A stretch of 64,000 nt of DNA from Cenococcum geophilum 1.58 (taxonomy: Eukaryota > Ascomycota > Dothideomycetes > Gloniales > Gloniaceae). Position 1 is the first letter of the stretch. Every line of letters starts with the position of its first letter. This document shows, in pieces, positions 44,800 through 56,292 of the stretch. The position numbers and the translations under genes are program-made. The notes under the pieces are model-generated. The model ran no database searches and was not told the DNA's origin. It worked only from the letters and a program-made list of their open reading frames with translations. The stretch lies in NCBI GenBank assembly GCA_001692895.1, contig KV748248.1, positions 671,602-735,601 on the forward strand. Direction: 5' to 3'.

Positions 44800-47390
44800 A
44801 CGTTATATACTACGTATTAAGAAGATTATACGCTAGCTAGAATTAATATTAATAAAAAAAAACTTACTTAATATATTAATATAGAGACGTACTATAAGCC
44901 TAAGCATTTAAAAGTCCTCTAGTATATTATCTATAGCCTTATTAAATCCGTCCTTATAAGGGTTATATAGTAAACCGCTAATATAAGATATCCGCATATT
45001 AAAATTAGTAATACTACCCTGTAAGAGCCGCTTTAATCTAAGTTAAAAAATAGTAGGTGCCTTAAACCTAATATCCCGTATACGCTAACGCATAATTAAG
45101 TCCTTAGCAATTATATCTATAAGGGACTAAATATTAACTATAGGAGATTTAATTATATAATTGGATATTATCTGTTTACTAAATGCGTCCTTAAACTTAG
45201 TATAAAGAGGTCCGGTATAGCTTATAGTAAAAATACCTTACCTAAATAAAGAGTCTACTCTAAAGGTTAAGTTTCCGCGTAATTAGAGTAACTCCTTTAG
45301 CTAAAGATTTAGTAGTTTGTTAAGTTAATTAGTTTTAAAAAAGCTATTTAGCTCTCCGCGATTATTAATTAGCCTATTTACTAGTACGGCCCGCTAAAGT
45401 ACTAGATTATACGCCTCTATTATAATTAACCTCTAGAAATATATTATTTTAGATATATAGTTATTACTTCTTAATCCAGCAAAGTAAAGGCAAAGGTAGG
45501 TAATTACACGCTTTAAAAGGCCGATATCCGTATGCTTAATAGCGTATTTTAATACTTTATATATTTTAACTACCTATAAATACTAAATATAATTAAAGAA
45601 CTCTACGTTAATAATCTAAGTGGGCTAGCTTGTAGTAGCGGAGCTAAGTACTATAAGTAATTAATCTATAATCTAAGAACCTCCGTGGGTAGAGGGCTGT
45701 AGAGGAACCAATTTATTAGCCTCGCGGCTGACTTTAGAGCTAAAACCCGCTACGTGGATATCCTTAATATGCTATAAAAACTGCTTAGGCGTTAAGGATT
45801 TAATATATCTTTAACCGCGCCTTCTTTATAGATATTAAGCCTATTACGGATATATGTTAAAAAGAGCGCAATAATACGCGTATTAAAACTATACAGTACT
45901 AGCTCTTTAAGGTAGTAAAAAAAGGGCGCTTTATAGGAATATTTCGTTGCCTAAGGTAATTTATATAAGTATAGAGTGTAGAGTACTGCTACGTATATTG
46001 CTAACCACTAAAGAAAGTCCTTATAATTATATATAGGAAGTTTAGCTAAAGGTGCTAAAGACCTAGAATAGGTAGTACCTAACGGTGGCTATTATATAAA
46101 AGCGTAGCCTCCGCCTACTCCCGCTTATAGGTATAAATAAGCTTTATGGTTTTCTAATTACTATATACTAGATATAATTGGTTCTAGAAATTATTGTTAT
46201 AATTAAGCTGTAGTTGCTCTAGAAAGATCATCTTAAGTATATAGTAGTTACTATTTATAGAAGCCTCGCTCTTTATAATAGGGCCTAGGTTTATATACGT
46301 TGTCTTTATAAATAGTAGAATATTAATCTCCAGTATACGCGGATATTTAAGCTCAGTATTAGATTTGAAAATACTATTTATAGCGGCCGTATATACGCTT
46401 TAGAGAGCATCTGCAATTATAAATATAGATATCCAATTTTAAACGCTGTTATATATACTACCTAAAGCCTTAGTAATATTTTTAATCCGAAGCTATATAT
46501 AGTTATATAGTATGCTTTAAAGAAGGCTACTAGGGGGATATAAGATCCGTGGATAAGCTTTCTAGTAGTATAGGAATAAAAAATGCCAGTGTTTCCGATT
46601 AACTGATATTATATTTACTTAAGGTAGTTAAAATTATTATATATAATATAGATATTATTAAAAGCGGACATTAATTAGAGGCGAGTCTTTAATAACGTTA
46701 GCACTAGTATATCCACCACTGGTATTATAACCTTCCTTAGAGTGTTTAGCTAATTCTATCTTCTAGCAGTTTAGCGTCTTATATTTATTAATAAGCCCTA
46801 GTTTATAAAGCAGTGATAAAACCTAACGCTTTATACCTATGCCTTAAAGATAAAGACTAAGAAGCTGAGTAAAATAGTTAGTAGAGCTTTAAGCGCGGCC
46901 TAATGAAAGGATAGATATAAAAAGAACAACCTGCCCTAGGTATAGATTCTGCGATTTATTATCCTTTAATTATACTAATAATCCTTCTATTAGTTGGTAG
47001 AGTAGTAGGGCATATTAGCTAATTGCCTTATAGCCCTATAAGAGTTAAACGTCTTTAAACTCCAGATCTGACTTTTAGGGGCTAAAGATAACCGTCTTTT
47101 ACTAAAGATTATAAAGCTCTTTATAAAGGATATTTATAACCGCATTAACTAGTTCTAAATAGATATCCGCAGTCTCTATAATTGTATTACGGATTTCTTT
47201 ATCTCTTAGAAGGGTAGTAATAAGCCCCTTTACCTTCTTCTTTTTTAACTTCTTTTTTTACGCCTTATTATTTTTTATGCCTTTTCTTTTATTAGTACTA
47301 AGCTATAGCTACGCTAAAGAAAGGTTACTAAAGGACTATCGCCAGTTCCGTAAATGCTCTAAAATAACTCTAATCTTCTCTTTCTTTGTT
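44800..47390 (-). pseudogene. Long minus-strand coding remnant, unrecognised
   Basis: On the minus strand, long stretches read in one frame with interruptions only at former Gln or Trp codons, which is the look of a RIP-affected gene. The 5' part (about 47.4-47.1 kb) is very Lys-rich (KKKLKKKKVKG) and is followed by a helical tract with TTLLRDKEIRNTIIETAD. Further on come hydrophobic and aromatic segments such as LPIYNYKDFL with WLAIYVAVLYTLYLYKLP at about 46.05-45.95 kb. I recognise no family. It converges with the two paralogues and stops short of the 47398 repeat. It could be a transposon protein or a subtelomeric gene. Confidence 0.45.
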
Positions 47391-47397
47391 ATATAGC

Positions 47398-47813
47398 GCG
47401 ATATCCGCTCGGCAGATGCTCTAGTTAGTGTTTAAATAGGCGTCCGCCGGTTAACTAATATTATATTTATAGAGGGGGTAGGCAATTTAATTGTTAATAT
47501 ATTACCCGTTTAGCGGCGCTTTCTGCTTAATATCGCGGAGGCTAATGGGGTAGATATATTTATTAATTATAGAGCTGCTTCTGCGGATTAATTTAACGGT
47601 ATTTCTAAGATAATAGCTGTTATAGGGGGGTAGATTAATTTTGTTAAAAAAGGTAACTGCTTTATATATAAAACAAGTTAGATCGCCTAAGAAACCTTAT
47701 AAAAGTCCCTCAGACTATAGAATTAACTTTTTGACAAAAAAGGTTAGCGATATCCGCTTGCGGATATACGTATGTCCGCTAATTGATTCTATGGTCTGAG
47801 CTTGCTGAGGTAA
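47398..47813 (+). repeat. Flanking direct repeat, right copy
   Basis: Aligns with 7664-7983 in the same orientation and holds extra sequence around 47560-47630 and 47755-47785. It ends in a stem-loop with arms CTCAGACTATAGAATTAA (about 47710-47727) and the inverse of CTCAGACCATAGAATCAA (about 47783-47800). It is less RIP-shifted than the left copy. It ends just upstream of the intact gene at 47929. Confidence 0.7.
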
Positions 47814-47928
47814 CTTATGACCTATGACTGTGCATAAGATCGGAACAATAATGAACCGGGTAAGAAATGCGACCATCGAGAAGTCTTGTCGTGCCTTGTC
47901 TGCAACTTGTTCTGTTATCTAGGCAAGA

Positions 47929-49080
47929 ATGGTACCACAAGCATCTCAGCCGCCACAACCACTTTCTTTGAATGACCTTCTCCGGCAGCATTGCCATGAT
48001 CGTCTTTACGTCAAGCCACTGCACTGGACCGCCCGGCATCTCCAGCTCCTCAAATGTCGATTCGTCCGTCGTCAGCGTACACCACAGCCTGCGAGCTCCA
48101 GTCAAGGCCGCCTTTCCCTTTCAAGTGAGAGTGAGCAACCCAGAGAAGACTCCAAGGTCGATAATGGTCAAGACATCCGTATACAAAAAGCTGTTTATCG
48201 ACTGGCCTACGGCGATTGCATGATGGACAAGCAATGGGGTCTGGAAGCCCTGCTTGAAACGTTCTCAAACGGTCATACCGTCACTTCTCTCTCGTACGTC
48301 TTACCCTAACCCCCTTCATTATTATACCTCGAGAACTAGCTCACCATTCATCGCAGAGATAGTCTTGACTTCTACTATGCGGGCAGACCAGTAGCCCGAC
48401 TTCCTTGTCCCGTCTTCGGCCGTGTAATCGACAATACCCCGACACCTTTCCTTGCCTACGTGGATCATACTGAAATTGCCCGTTCACGCGAAAACTCCAT
48501 TAAAGCTCACAGTGGCAACCTCCCAAGCGGGCGCATCCGAAAAATTATTCTTAGCCGTCTACAGCCCACAAACATTGACCTAGATCCCTATCTCGCTGGC
48601 GTTCTAATTGCACTAGCTCAAGCGCAATGGTACGCCCGCTCCGGCAACACAACGGCTCTTCTATCCTCACATACAGTACGCACCTACGTTACGGTATCTA
48701 GCTTGCTAGTAATACTAATTAAGAATTAGGTCTATCTCCTTGTTACCAACTACAACGAAAAAGGCTTTTCTCTCCGACTCTACACCGCCACCGTTACTGC
48801 TGCCTTCCTCCGTAAATTTAATCAGCCATCCGTATTCTTAGATAGCTCCCTCATTATATGCCACACCCGTATCCCGTTGCGGTCTATTTCCCACCTTAAA
48901 AGTGAAATTACTGCGATGGTGGAAACTTTAGAAGTAAGCAAGAAACGTCTACGAGAGCCGTCAATTATTATAGATTATGGCGCATGTAAGCGGAGAAGGA
49001 ATCAGAGGGACAGGAGTAACAATATTGGTGGAGAGCCTCGGAAGATACCTAAGAACCTTATAGTATCCGTAGGCGGGTAG
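47929..49080 (+). CDS. Intact three-exon gene, protein of 344 residues, unrecognised
   Basis: Exons are 47929-48293, 48357-48675 and 48730-49080, which join in frame to 345 codons with the stop. The ATG at 47929 follows an in-frame stop and has A at -3. Exon 1 ends in a Ser codon split two bases and one; the second junction falls between codons. The N-terminal third is Gln/Pro/Ser-rich. Exon 2 holds the most conserved-looking part (DFYYAGRPVARLPCPVFGR, YVDHTEIARSRENSIKAHSG, IDLDPYLAGVLIALAQAQ), exon 3 continues VYLLVTNYNEKGFSLRLYTA, and the C-terminus is basic (CKRRRNQRD), possibly a nuclear signal. I see no signal peptide or clear membrane segment. Base composition is normal and CpA is kept, unlike everything around it. 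I recognise no family. It may be a conserved fungal hypothetical protein. Overlapping open stretches in other frames are shadows. Confidence 0.75.
48294..48356 (+). other. Intron 1 (63 bp)
   Basis: Donor GTACGT, branch-like CTAAC at about 48305-48310 and acceptor CGCAG. A nearer AG at 48338-48339 would put an upstream exon in the wrong phase, while the AG at 48355-48356 keeps the frame. Confidence 0.75.
48676..48729 (+). other. Intron 2 (54 bp)
   Basis: Donor GTACGC, branch-like ACTAAT near 48714-48719 and acceptor TTAG at 48729. It contains an in-frame stop that splicing removes. Phase 0. Confidence 0.8.
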
Positions 49081-49400
49081 ATATAGTTAAATAATTATAA
49101 ACCTTTTAATAGAGCATTATAAACTTAATTAAGTACTATATATCTACCTCTTTTAGTAGTATTAATACGTTAGGACAACGCGTAAATAGGTAAAAGGTAA
49201 TCTTTAAGGATCTGGATATTAAAGAGCGGCTTTTATATAGTATTAAGAGCTAGGTAGGCTGTATTAGATGCCGCTATATAAGCAATTTAAAGAGTTAGGA
49301 ATTCTTATATATAAATGGTAAGATAATAGGAGGTCTTTTATATATATACCCTAAAGCTTTATTAAAATTAGTAAAAAGTTGCCCTTTTCTACGAAACTTT
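49081..49400. other. RIP-affected AT-rich stretch after the gene
   Basis: The change from normal to RIP-like composition falls right after the stop codon at 49080. I see no gene or defined repeat here. Confidence 0.4.
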
Positions 49401-49402
49401 TA

Positions 49403-49631
49403 ATATAGGTAATGGGGTTTTAACGGCTCCCTAGGTTATAGCTAAAAGGAATATTAAAACTTTACTTAGGTTATATCTATTACGCTTATATAAGTCTTAG
49501 CACAATATACCGCCTTTTAAATATATATATTACTTTAATTTTAGCAGAATAATAAAACTTTACTTAAAATAGTAGGTAGTATATTAGTGTAGTTATAACC
49601 TAGGGAGCAGTTAAAACCCTATTACCTATAT
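49403..49631. mobile_element. MITE-A, 229 bp, TA duplication
   Basis: Terminal inverted repeats of about 40 bp start ATATAGGTAATRGGGTTTTA and continue to a CTCCCTAGGTTATA block. TA flanks lie at 49401-49402 and 49632-49633. It shares its outermost 17 bp or so with MITE-B at 49818. Non-coding; Tc1/mariner-like by its TA duplication. Confidence 0.7.
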
Positions 49632-49636
49632 TACTA

Positions 49637-50109
49637 CAGAGGTGCGCTATAAAAGTCTTTACCAGCCCTGCCTAGGTTAAGCCTAAAGAGCCTATATATA
49701 GCCGAAAATTAGGCGTATTTTAAGCCGGTTCTAGGGGACCCTAGGCGCTATTAGGCGGCTTTTAGCCTATTACCCTACTAACCTTAAGGTACCTACCACC
49801 TATAAAACCGCCTAATAATATAGGTAATAGGGTTATAACAGCGATATAGTTATAATAGTCGGCTACTACTACCTTCCTAATATAGATAGAACACTAAAAT
49901 ACTGCCGAAATGCCTTAGAAGTAGTTGTTGGATTATATACGCCGTGGGGTCATATACGCCGTCATATTGTACACGACCCAACAGCTACTTCTAAGGCATT
50001 TTAGCAGTATTTTAATGTTCTATCTATATTAGGAAAGCGGTAGTAGCCGACCATTATAACCCTATTACCTATATTAAGGGGTAGCGAAGACTTTTATAAC
50101 GTACCTCCG
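49637..50109. mobile_element. MITE-C, 473 bp, TA duplication, holding MITE-B
   Basis: Inverted ends CAGAGGTGCGCTATAAAAGTC (left, 49637) and GACTTTTATAACGTACCTCCG (right, 50109) are flanked by TA (49635-49636 and 50110-50111). The interior includes short GC-rich palindromic pieces (TAGGGGACCCTAGGC and similar) and the nested element at 49818-50073. Confidence 0.65.
49818..50073. mobile_element. MITE-B, foldback element nested in MITE-C
   Basis: Nearly the whole element is two inverted arms of about 100 bp around a loop of about 50 bp (about 49935-49975). The arms share GTCGGCTACTACTACCTTCC-type and AATGCCTTAGAAGTAG sequence. The outer ends match MITE-A. The left arm has a 17-bp extra piece near 49842. 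TA flanks lie at 49816-49817 and 50074-50075. Confidence 0.7.
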
Positions 50110-50778
50110 TATAATATTAATAAATTAATTTAAAAATTAATATATAACGTACGGGTTCTCCCCCCTCCATACACGGTCCTACTTAATGCACGGTCTTTCC
50201 CCACCAAAATTTGCCTAAATATACATTTTTATACTACCTATAACTTAATAACTTTTTAATAGAACTTTATAAAATTTTAAATATAGCTTATTAAATACTA
50301 AAACTATAATTTTATATAAAAATATTATAAAATATTATAAAATATATATACTTAAAATTAGGTTAAAAAAGTACTTTTTTAATAAAACTTAATAATAATA
50401 ATATTATTATTAATAAGGCCATTATATAGCTAAATTTTATATATATTTATATTTATTATATAACTAAGCTTTTTTAATATATAGGCAACTAGCTTATATA
50501 TAGTTCTAAAAAATATTTTTAAATGCTTATAACTTAATTACTATAATAGCAACTAATATAAAAATTTTAATATGGCTTATTATATAATAGGTAAAAGTAT
50601 TTATAAGATAAAAGTTAAAAAATACCACTGGTTACAACGTAAAATAAAGAAGCTTACTTTTTATCCATATATAATTTTTTTAATTTTTATACCAGATATA
50701 ATAATAAGCTTAATTATATTTTTTTATACTTAATTTTACTTATAGTAAAGTGTTTTATAGCTTTAATTTATTATATAA

Positions 50779-53700
50779 TAATAATAATAATTCATTGCTT
50801 AACGTCTGATTTAGATCTATATTGGGCCTGCGCGGACTACTCCTTATTTACATATAGAGAGAAAACTCAACTTAAGAAAGACTTAACTTAAGAAAACCCC
50901 GTAATCTATCTCCCTGCCTCTTGGGACTCGCCTATAAGGCGCCTGTAAGGCGCCTACGAGTTACCTATAGTACTCCTACTACCTTACTTTTTGACCTTCT
51001 TAGGAACCACTGCTGCCGTAATTAGCCTACGGACGCGCTAGTATTATATACTTTACTTTGCTCCTATAGAGTCATTAAGGGGCGCCCGTTGCTCGCCCCC
51101 CCGCCCTTTATTATTATTTCCTTTACGACCTAGAACTGGTTTAGTACATTTTAGCTAATAAGCCACTAAGTAACCGCCTTAAGGCCTTTTTATATTAAGA
51201 GTAGTGTCTTATAGTTCTCTATGCTAGCTACTAAAAGCATTACTTCTTAATTAGTGCGTAAGGGGTATAACAGTATTACGTGTTTTGGTGTCTGTCTTAG
51301 CTAGCCACATTCATATCTTAGGCTACCTACTAGGACACCCACCCAGTAGAGCCAGTCTTTTAGTCCTATTATTCCTGTTCTTAAGAGCGTTGCCATTATA
51401 TTTTCTGCCTTTATTAGGCCTTCTTAGAGCCCTAGGGTGTCTACCCCCTATAGCGTTAACTATACTACGGCTTAGGTTCCTCTTGCCTTAGTTAGCCTCT
51501 ATACCTTTAACTCCTATACACCTCTCTAGCGTTAGTCCAGCCAGTATTATATTACGGTAGATGGTTTCCTAGCGTTCTTTTATACTCTACTTTAGCTCCT
51601 TTCTCTCTCTTGCTGTTGTCCTTACTGGCCTCTTACGCGTCTCCTTTCCTCCTCTATATAGGCCTGGGCCCTAAAGCAGCACTATTCTTCTTCTGCTTTC
51701 TTTACCTATTTCTCTAATATATCTTCCCTACTTTAGGGTTGTTGGTTTATTCTCCTATAAGGCGCCCTAGGGTCCCTCTATAGTTTATTTAGGCGTGTCT
51801 TAATATACTTTATAATATTAAAGTTACGTTCCTTTTACGCCCTTTATATTGCAGCGGCTTTAATATATAGTTATAGGGGGGGAATATTAGCTTCCTTCTT
51901 AAGCAGAGCTGTGGCCGTTCGCTTATATCCGCCTATTATACTCTAAAGGTAGGCTATTTGGACCTTTTAGAGTGGTTTAAGGAGCGATTTAGGGGGGCCT
52001 TTCTTAGATTCTCTAATGGCCTGGATACTAAACCTATACGTTATAGTTAGCTAGACAACTGCTGTGTATAGTAGGCGTGACCTCTAAAAGCATGGACCCT
52101 ATGTGGAATTGACGATCCTAGATAATGCGATATACTATACTTAGCCCTTACGGGCCACTTGCGCCGCATATACGCTCCACTAGAGCTTACTATTTACCTA
52201 TACTCCTAATACTCTTAGGCCCTAAACTGGTTAACCCCTAAAGCCTTAGATATAAATTATATACTAAAGATCTGCAGATTGGTTGCGTTTTCTTATAAAA
52301 TGGATTAGCTAGTATTTCTCTAGTGAGAATTGGACTCCATATCGTCTTGCCTATTCTATATAGGTGTTATATACTTTCTCTAGTGTTCTATAATTCTCTG
52401 CAGCTATTAGCCCGTATATAATTAGGTTTGTATTATTAATAAAGCCTATCCCCTAGGTTACCCCTTCCTTAAAGGAGTTAAGCAGGTTGCTTATAAAGAA
52501 AAGGAAGAGTATAGGCGAGAGGGGTAATTCTTGTGGTATTCCTATTGCAACTATAATAGGGGGGCTTTGGTATCCGCTGAAGACTAATAATGTTTCTTTT
52601 TAACCCGTAAACCCTTAAATAAATTATATAATTTATTTTAGGAAGCCTTTTGCCCTAAGGATGTATAGAAGATGCTTATGGGGTATATTATTATAGGCGC
52701 CACTAATATCTAGGCTAAGCATTAATACTATAAAGTCCCTTCGCATCGCCCATATAGATTTAATGGTGGCAGCGAGTAGCGTAAGTGCTGATAGTATTAA
52801 GCGGTTCTTTCTTGCCCCTATTTAGCTTTGTGTTAGTAGGGCGTATTCCTTAGCTGTGTCTACTATATAGTCCGCTATTACCCTTTCTAAGATCTTACTA
52901 AGGGTATTCTCTAAGGCAATAGGGCGGTAGCTTTCTAGGAGTAAGTAGTCTGCTTTGCCTTCTTTACGTAGGATAAACGTTATTATAGCTCTTCCGAGTC
53001 TTGGGTAGTAGCCTATTATTTAGCTATATCCGTAAGCTAAGGTGCTATTAGTAGTCCGCAGGTCTTTAGGGCTTTATTTAGGATCCTATCTAGTCCTAGT
53101 GCTATGTTATTTAAAAGGCGGCTAATAGTTCTAGCCATTTCTTTGGTTATTATGTAGGTAGTTATATATTAGCTAGCAATATAGTAAAGTTTAACATACC
53201 TGCTTATTTAAGCCTCTACCCCAGTTTTCTAGTGCTTTAGTCCTAGTCTATAAGCAGTTGGCTGCCACCACTACTCGTATAGGGAATTTTACCATTCTTT
53301 TAGATATTTTATAACGGGTTATTAGCCTAAGTACTAGTCTGCCCCCTAGCAGTTTATATAAAAGTCTTCTTCCAAAGTTAATACGCTTTCGCACAGCTTA
53401 GGAGCCTTCTATAGCCTTTAGTTTTACGCCTTTTTTATTGTTTCCGCTAGTATAGACATAAGCTGCCATTTCTAGGGGTCGCAACTCCCGTCTTACGCGC
53501 CTACTAGCGTAATCCTATAAAGGTGTTGTAACTGCATCCTATAATGCAGACTTAGGCGCACTTTCTATAGTTAGGCCTAGCCAAAACCTTCCTGCCTAAG
53601 TAACTCCTATTTACTCCTTAAGCATATCTCACTAGCGTACCGCCCTAGAGACGAACGGTTCCATCTATTAATATACCGATATGCGCATCCGTTTTCTTAA

Positions 53701-54941
53701 GCCATGTAGTAGTCTCTCTAGCTAAGATATAATCCTACCTACCTACTAGGTGCACTAAGGGTTAGAGCCTAGCTAAGGGGTAAGGTCCTTAGAGCTAGCA
53801 GTAACTAATATACACTACGCCCTATAAAAGGTTCCCGTTTCGCGTTGCCTATAAAAGTCTCCTTATAATAGGCCGACCGTATCTTATAGAAAAGGGGCCA
53901 TAGAGATACTAGGTCCCGTACTAGACGACCTACTCCCCCCTTTCTTACTAACTAAACTTATATCCCCCCCTTTTATAAGCTAGCCTATATCTCTAACTGT
54001 TAAAACCTCGTCCGACTAGCCTATGTTTCCCCTATAGCCTCCCCTATATATATATATTAGGTTATATACACCACGCCTATTAAGACCCTCCTATAAGTCG
54101 CCTTATACATATACGCATTAGGTTACGTACACCACGCCTATTAAGACCCTCCTGTGAGTTACCTATGAGTTAACTATAGGTTAACTATGAGTCAACTAAG
54201 TTGTATGCCATAAGGCCGTCGAAGCTGGCCTATGTTTCCGCTGCCTAGAGCTTTGCCTATATTTCTACCTCGTTAAGCCGTCTAGTCGCCGTCGCGTCGC
54301 CGTCGCGTCGTAGTCGTGTTGCTGTTGTCTAGGTCGCGCGCACTACGCCTATTAAGACCCTCTTCTGAGTTACCTAGGTATACCGGATACCAGATAGGCC
54401 CTCGTAGAGGGGCCTTAATAAGTTCTCTAGGCAGGGCCTTAATAAGTTCTTTGCGGTAGCCTTAGGGCCTTAATAAGTTTTATACGAAGTATCTACGACG
54501 CGTTAACCTTAACAAGTTCTTATAAAAAGAGGTTCCCTACGCCCTTGCCGTATCCTCTCGGTCTTAGAGCTAGTATAAGCCTAAGGGTGTCCTGTCGTAC
54601 GCCTAGGGTGTGTTTACGTTAACTAGCTAAATAAGGCCAGTTTTAGGCCTGGCTGCGAGCCAGGTAGTTATACGTCGGGCGGTTTTCGTATCCCAGTTTC
54701 CCTTAATGGCCCCCCTAGATGGTATGGCAGGAGCCCTAAGTAGGGGTAGTAGGACTTCTGGTGTTATTGAGGGCGATATACGCGTCGTAAGCTTAACACT
54801 ATAGAGTCGCAACACCAGCGCGCTGCGCGCGCTGCGACGGCTCTCCTCTATTGCCTCTGTACTTAGCCATCATAAGGAATGATTTCCCGATAATGTTTCT
54901 ACCTGCGGCGACGTGGACGCGTACAGTAGGGCTTCGCGGGC
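50779..54941 (-). mobile_element. LINE2 (non-LTR retrotransposon), RIP-degraded
   Basis: A 4163-bp minus-strand insertion flanked by TAATTTATTATATAA (50764-50778 and 54942-54956), with a (TTA)n-type 3' tail at 50779-50792. The reverse transcriptase lies at about 53.15-52.25 kb. It keeps a YRPIAL block, an IPQELPLSPILF tract (52.55-52.50 kb; the family has IPQGSPLSPILF) and GFINNTNLIIYG at the catalytic site (about 52.46-52.43 kb), where FxDD is expected. A likely ORF1 start is the ATG at 54870 or 54873 (MAKYRGNRGEPSQRA). Stops are mainly TAG and TAA for Gln. The 5' 700 bp stay GC-rich. It is shorter than autonomous LINEs of 6-7 kb and probably lacks part of ORF1/ORF2. Confidence 0.8.
54050..54375 (-). 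repeat. Three-fold direct repeat in the LINE2 5' region
   Basis: On the minus strand the block AGGGTCTTAATAGGCGTGGT, followed by GTAC/TATA-type sequence and AACCTAAT, occurs three times (about 54085, 54150 and 54365). Shorter TTAACTCATAG-type subrepeats lie between. Variable repeats near LINE 5' ends are known, but I cannot assign a role. Confidence 0.6.
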
Positions 54942-55867
54942 TAATTTATTATATAAAAACTTTATTTATAATATAAATATATATTTTTTAATTATATTAA
55001 ATTTTAATATAATTTATAAAATATAAAATATATAAATATATATAAATATTAAAAACACTTATTTATACAATAAATAAATATAAATAAAATCTAGCCATTT
55101 AATAGCTTTATTATTAATATTATTAATAATACTAAGTTTTACTAAAAAAGTACTTTTTTAACCTAATTTTAAGTATATATTTTTATAATATTTTATAATA
55201 GTTTTATATAAAATTATAGTTTTAGCATTTAATAAGCTATATTTAAATTTTTATAAAATTCCATTAAAAGGTTATTAAGTTATAGGTAGTATTAAAAGGT
55301 ATATTTGGGCAAATTTTGGTAAGGAAAACCGTGCATTAAGTGGGACCGTGCACGGAGGGGGGAGAACCCATCAGTGCTGGCACTAATAAAATCTCATCTA
55401 ATACGAACCAATAAAATATCGGTATTGCCAATATTGCCAATATTCGGATAATATCGCAATATTTCTTAGCACACCAAAATTTTTTACCGCCACCTAAGGT
55501 TACCTTCTATCTATATAATATCGTATAATATATCTTCTAGAATTTTAGATTATCTCTTACTTCTAATACTATTAAGGAAACTATAGACTTAATTCCTTTA
55601 ACGAAAAAGTTACAGAAGACCTCTCTAATCTATAAGTATTGTTATACGCCAACGCTAGAAGAAAGATTAGAAAAGCTAGAACAAAAATAGATTTAATATA
55701 AACATTGTCCAAAATATATAGCTTAAAGTATAATAAATATAAGATAGCATCTAGAGAGTGTTTATAGAATTATTATTAGTAAGGTACCTAACTCTAGCAT
55801 TTATATAATAGCTTCTAAAACTATTAAAGCGTTATATACTAAGCTTCTTCTCTAGCTTAGTAATAGT

Positions 55868-56287
55868 TGTAACGGAACCTTGTAGCAGGAACTACAGTGG
55901 ATTCGTCAATAGGCTAGGTGTGTAGGTGCTGCCGAAGTCAACAACGTAATAACAACTAGTAGAGTGGTTGCCTAACAGATTAACTCTAATTGTATTCTGA
56001 GAATTATTATAAAGAAAGGAACTATTTAGGTAGGGACTGAGGGTCCTTAAATACACAACCGTACTCCTATGAAAGTCCTTGCTTTGCTTGCTCTGTCTGC
56101 TCTATTCGCTCTAATACAGATCTTATAGATTACACAGATTACATAGATCACATCACGTGACCTCGGTTACCATTCTTCGTCACATGGCTCTACCGGATCC
56201 ATCCTAAACCGTGCCTATATTAACTAACTAGCTTCTTCCGACTCTTCTCCAAGTAGTCGTAATATCGTACTTAAAGCGTTCGTAATA
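55868..56287 (-). mobile_element. Solo LTR of Gypsy-A inside the hAT element
   Basis: A 420-bp LTR with no internal region, flanked by ATAGT (55863-55867 and 56288-56292). It is less RIP-shifted than the other copies. A solo LTR normally results from recombination between the two LTRs of a full copy. Confidence 0.88.
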
Positions 56288-56292
56288 ATAGT

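Larger units (their letters stand above)
50152..55370. mobile_element. Long-TIR foldback element interrupted by LINE2
   Basis: Terminal inverted repeats of about 330 bp: the left one starts CGGGTTCTCCCCCCTCC at 50152, and the right one ends with its inverse near 55370. TA lies before the left end (50150-50151) and after the original right end, which is now displaced to 60285 by hAT insertions (TA at 60286-60287). Without the LINE the element is about 1.06 kb and non-coding. The outer 50 bp are GC-rich and the remainder of each arm is very AT-rich. Probably a Tc1/mariner-type foldback element. Confidence 0.75.

Noticed and set aside
47815-48309. Alternative open stretches on both strands over exon 1 (47815-48105 and 48050-48268 minus, 47972-48223 plus)
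   Set aside because: Only the frame from 47929 joins the downstream exons through consensus splice sites.
48294-48339. A shorter 46-bp intron ending at TAG 48339
   Set aside because: It would put exon 2 out of phase with exon 1, while the CGCAG at 48356 keeps the frame.
51285-51491. 68-codon plus-strand open stretch
   Set aside because: Antisense to the minus-strand LINE2.
54627-54815. 62-codon minus-strand open stretch
   Set aside because: It overlaps the likely LINE2 ORF1 (start near 54870) in another frame; the ORF1 frame is more protein-like despite RIP-type stops.
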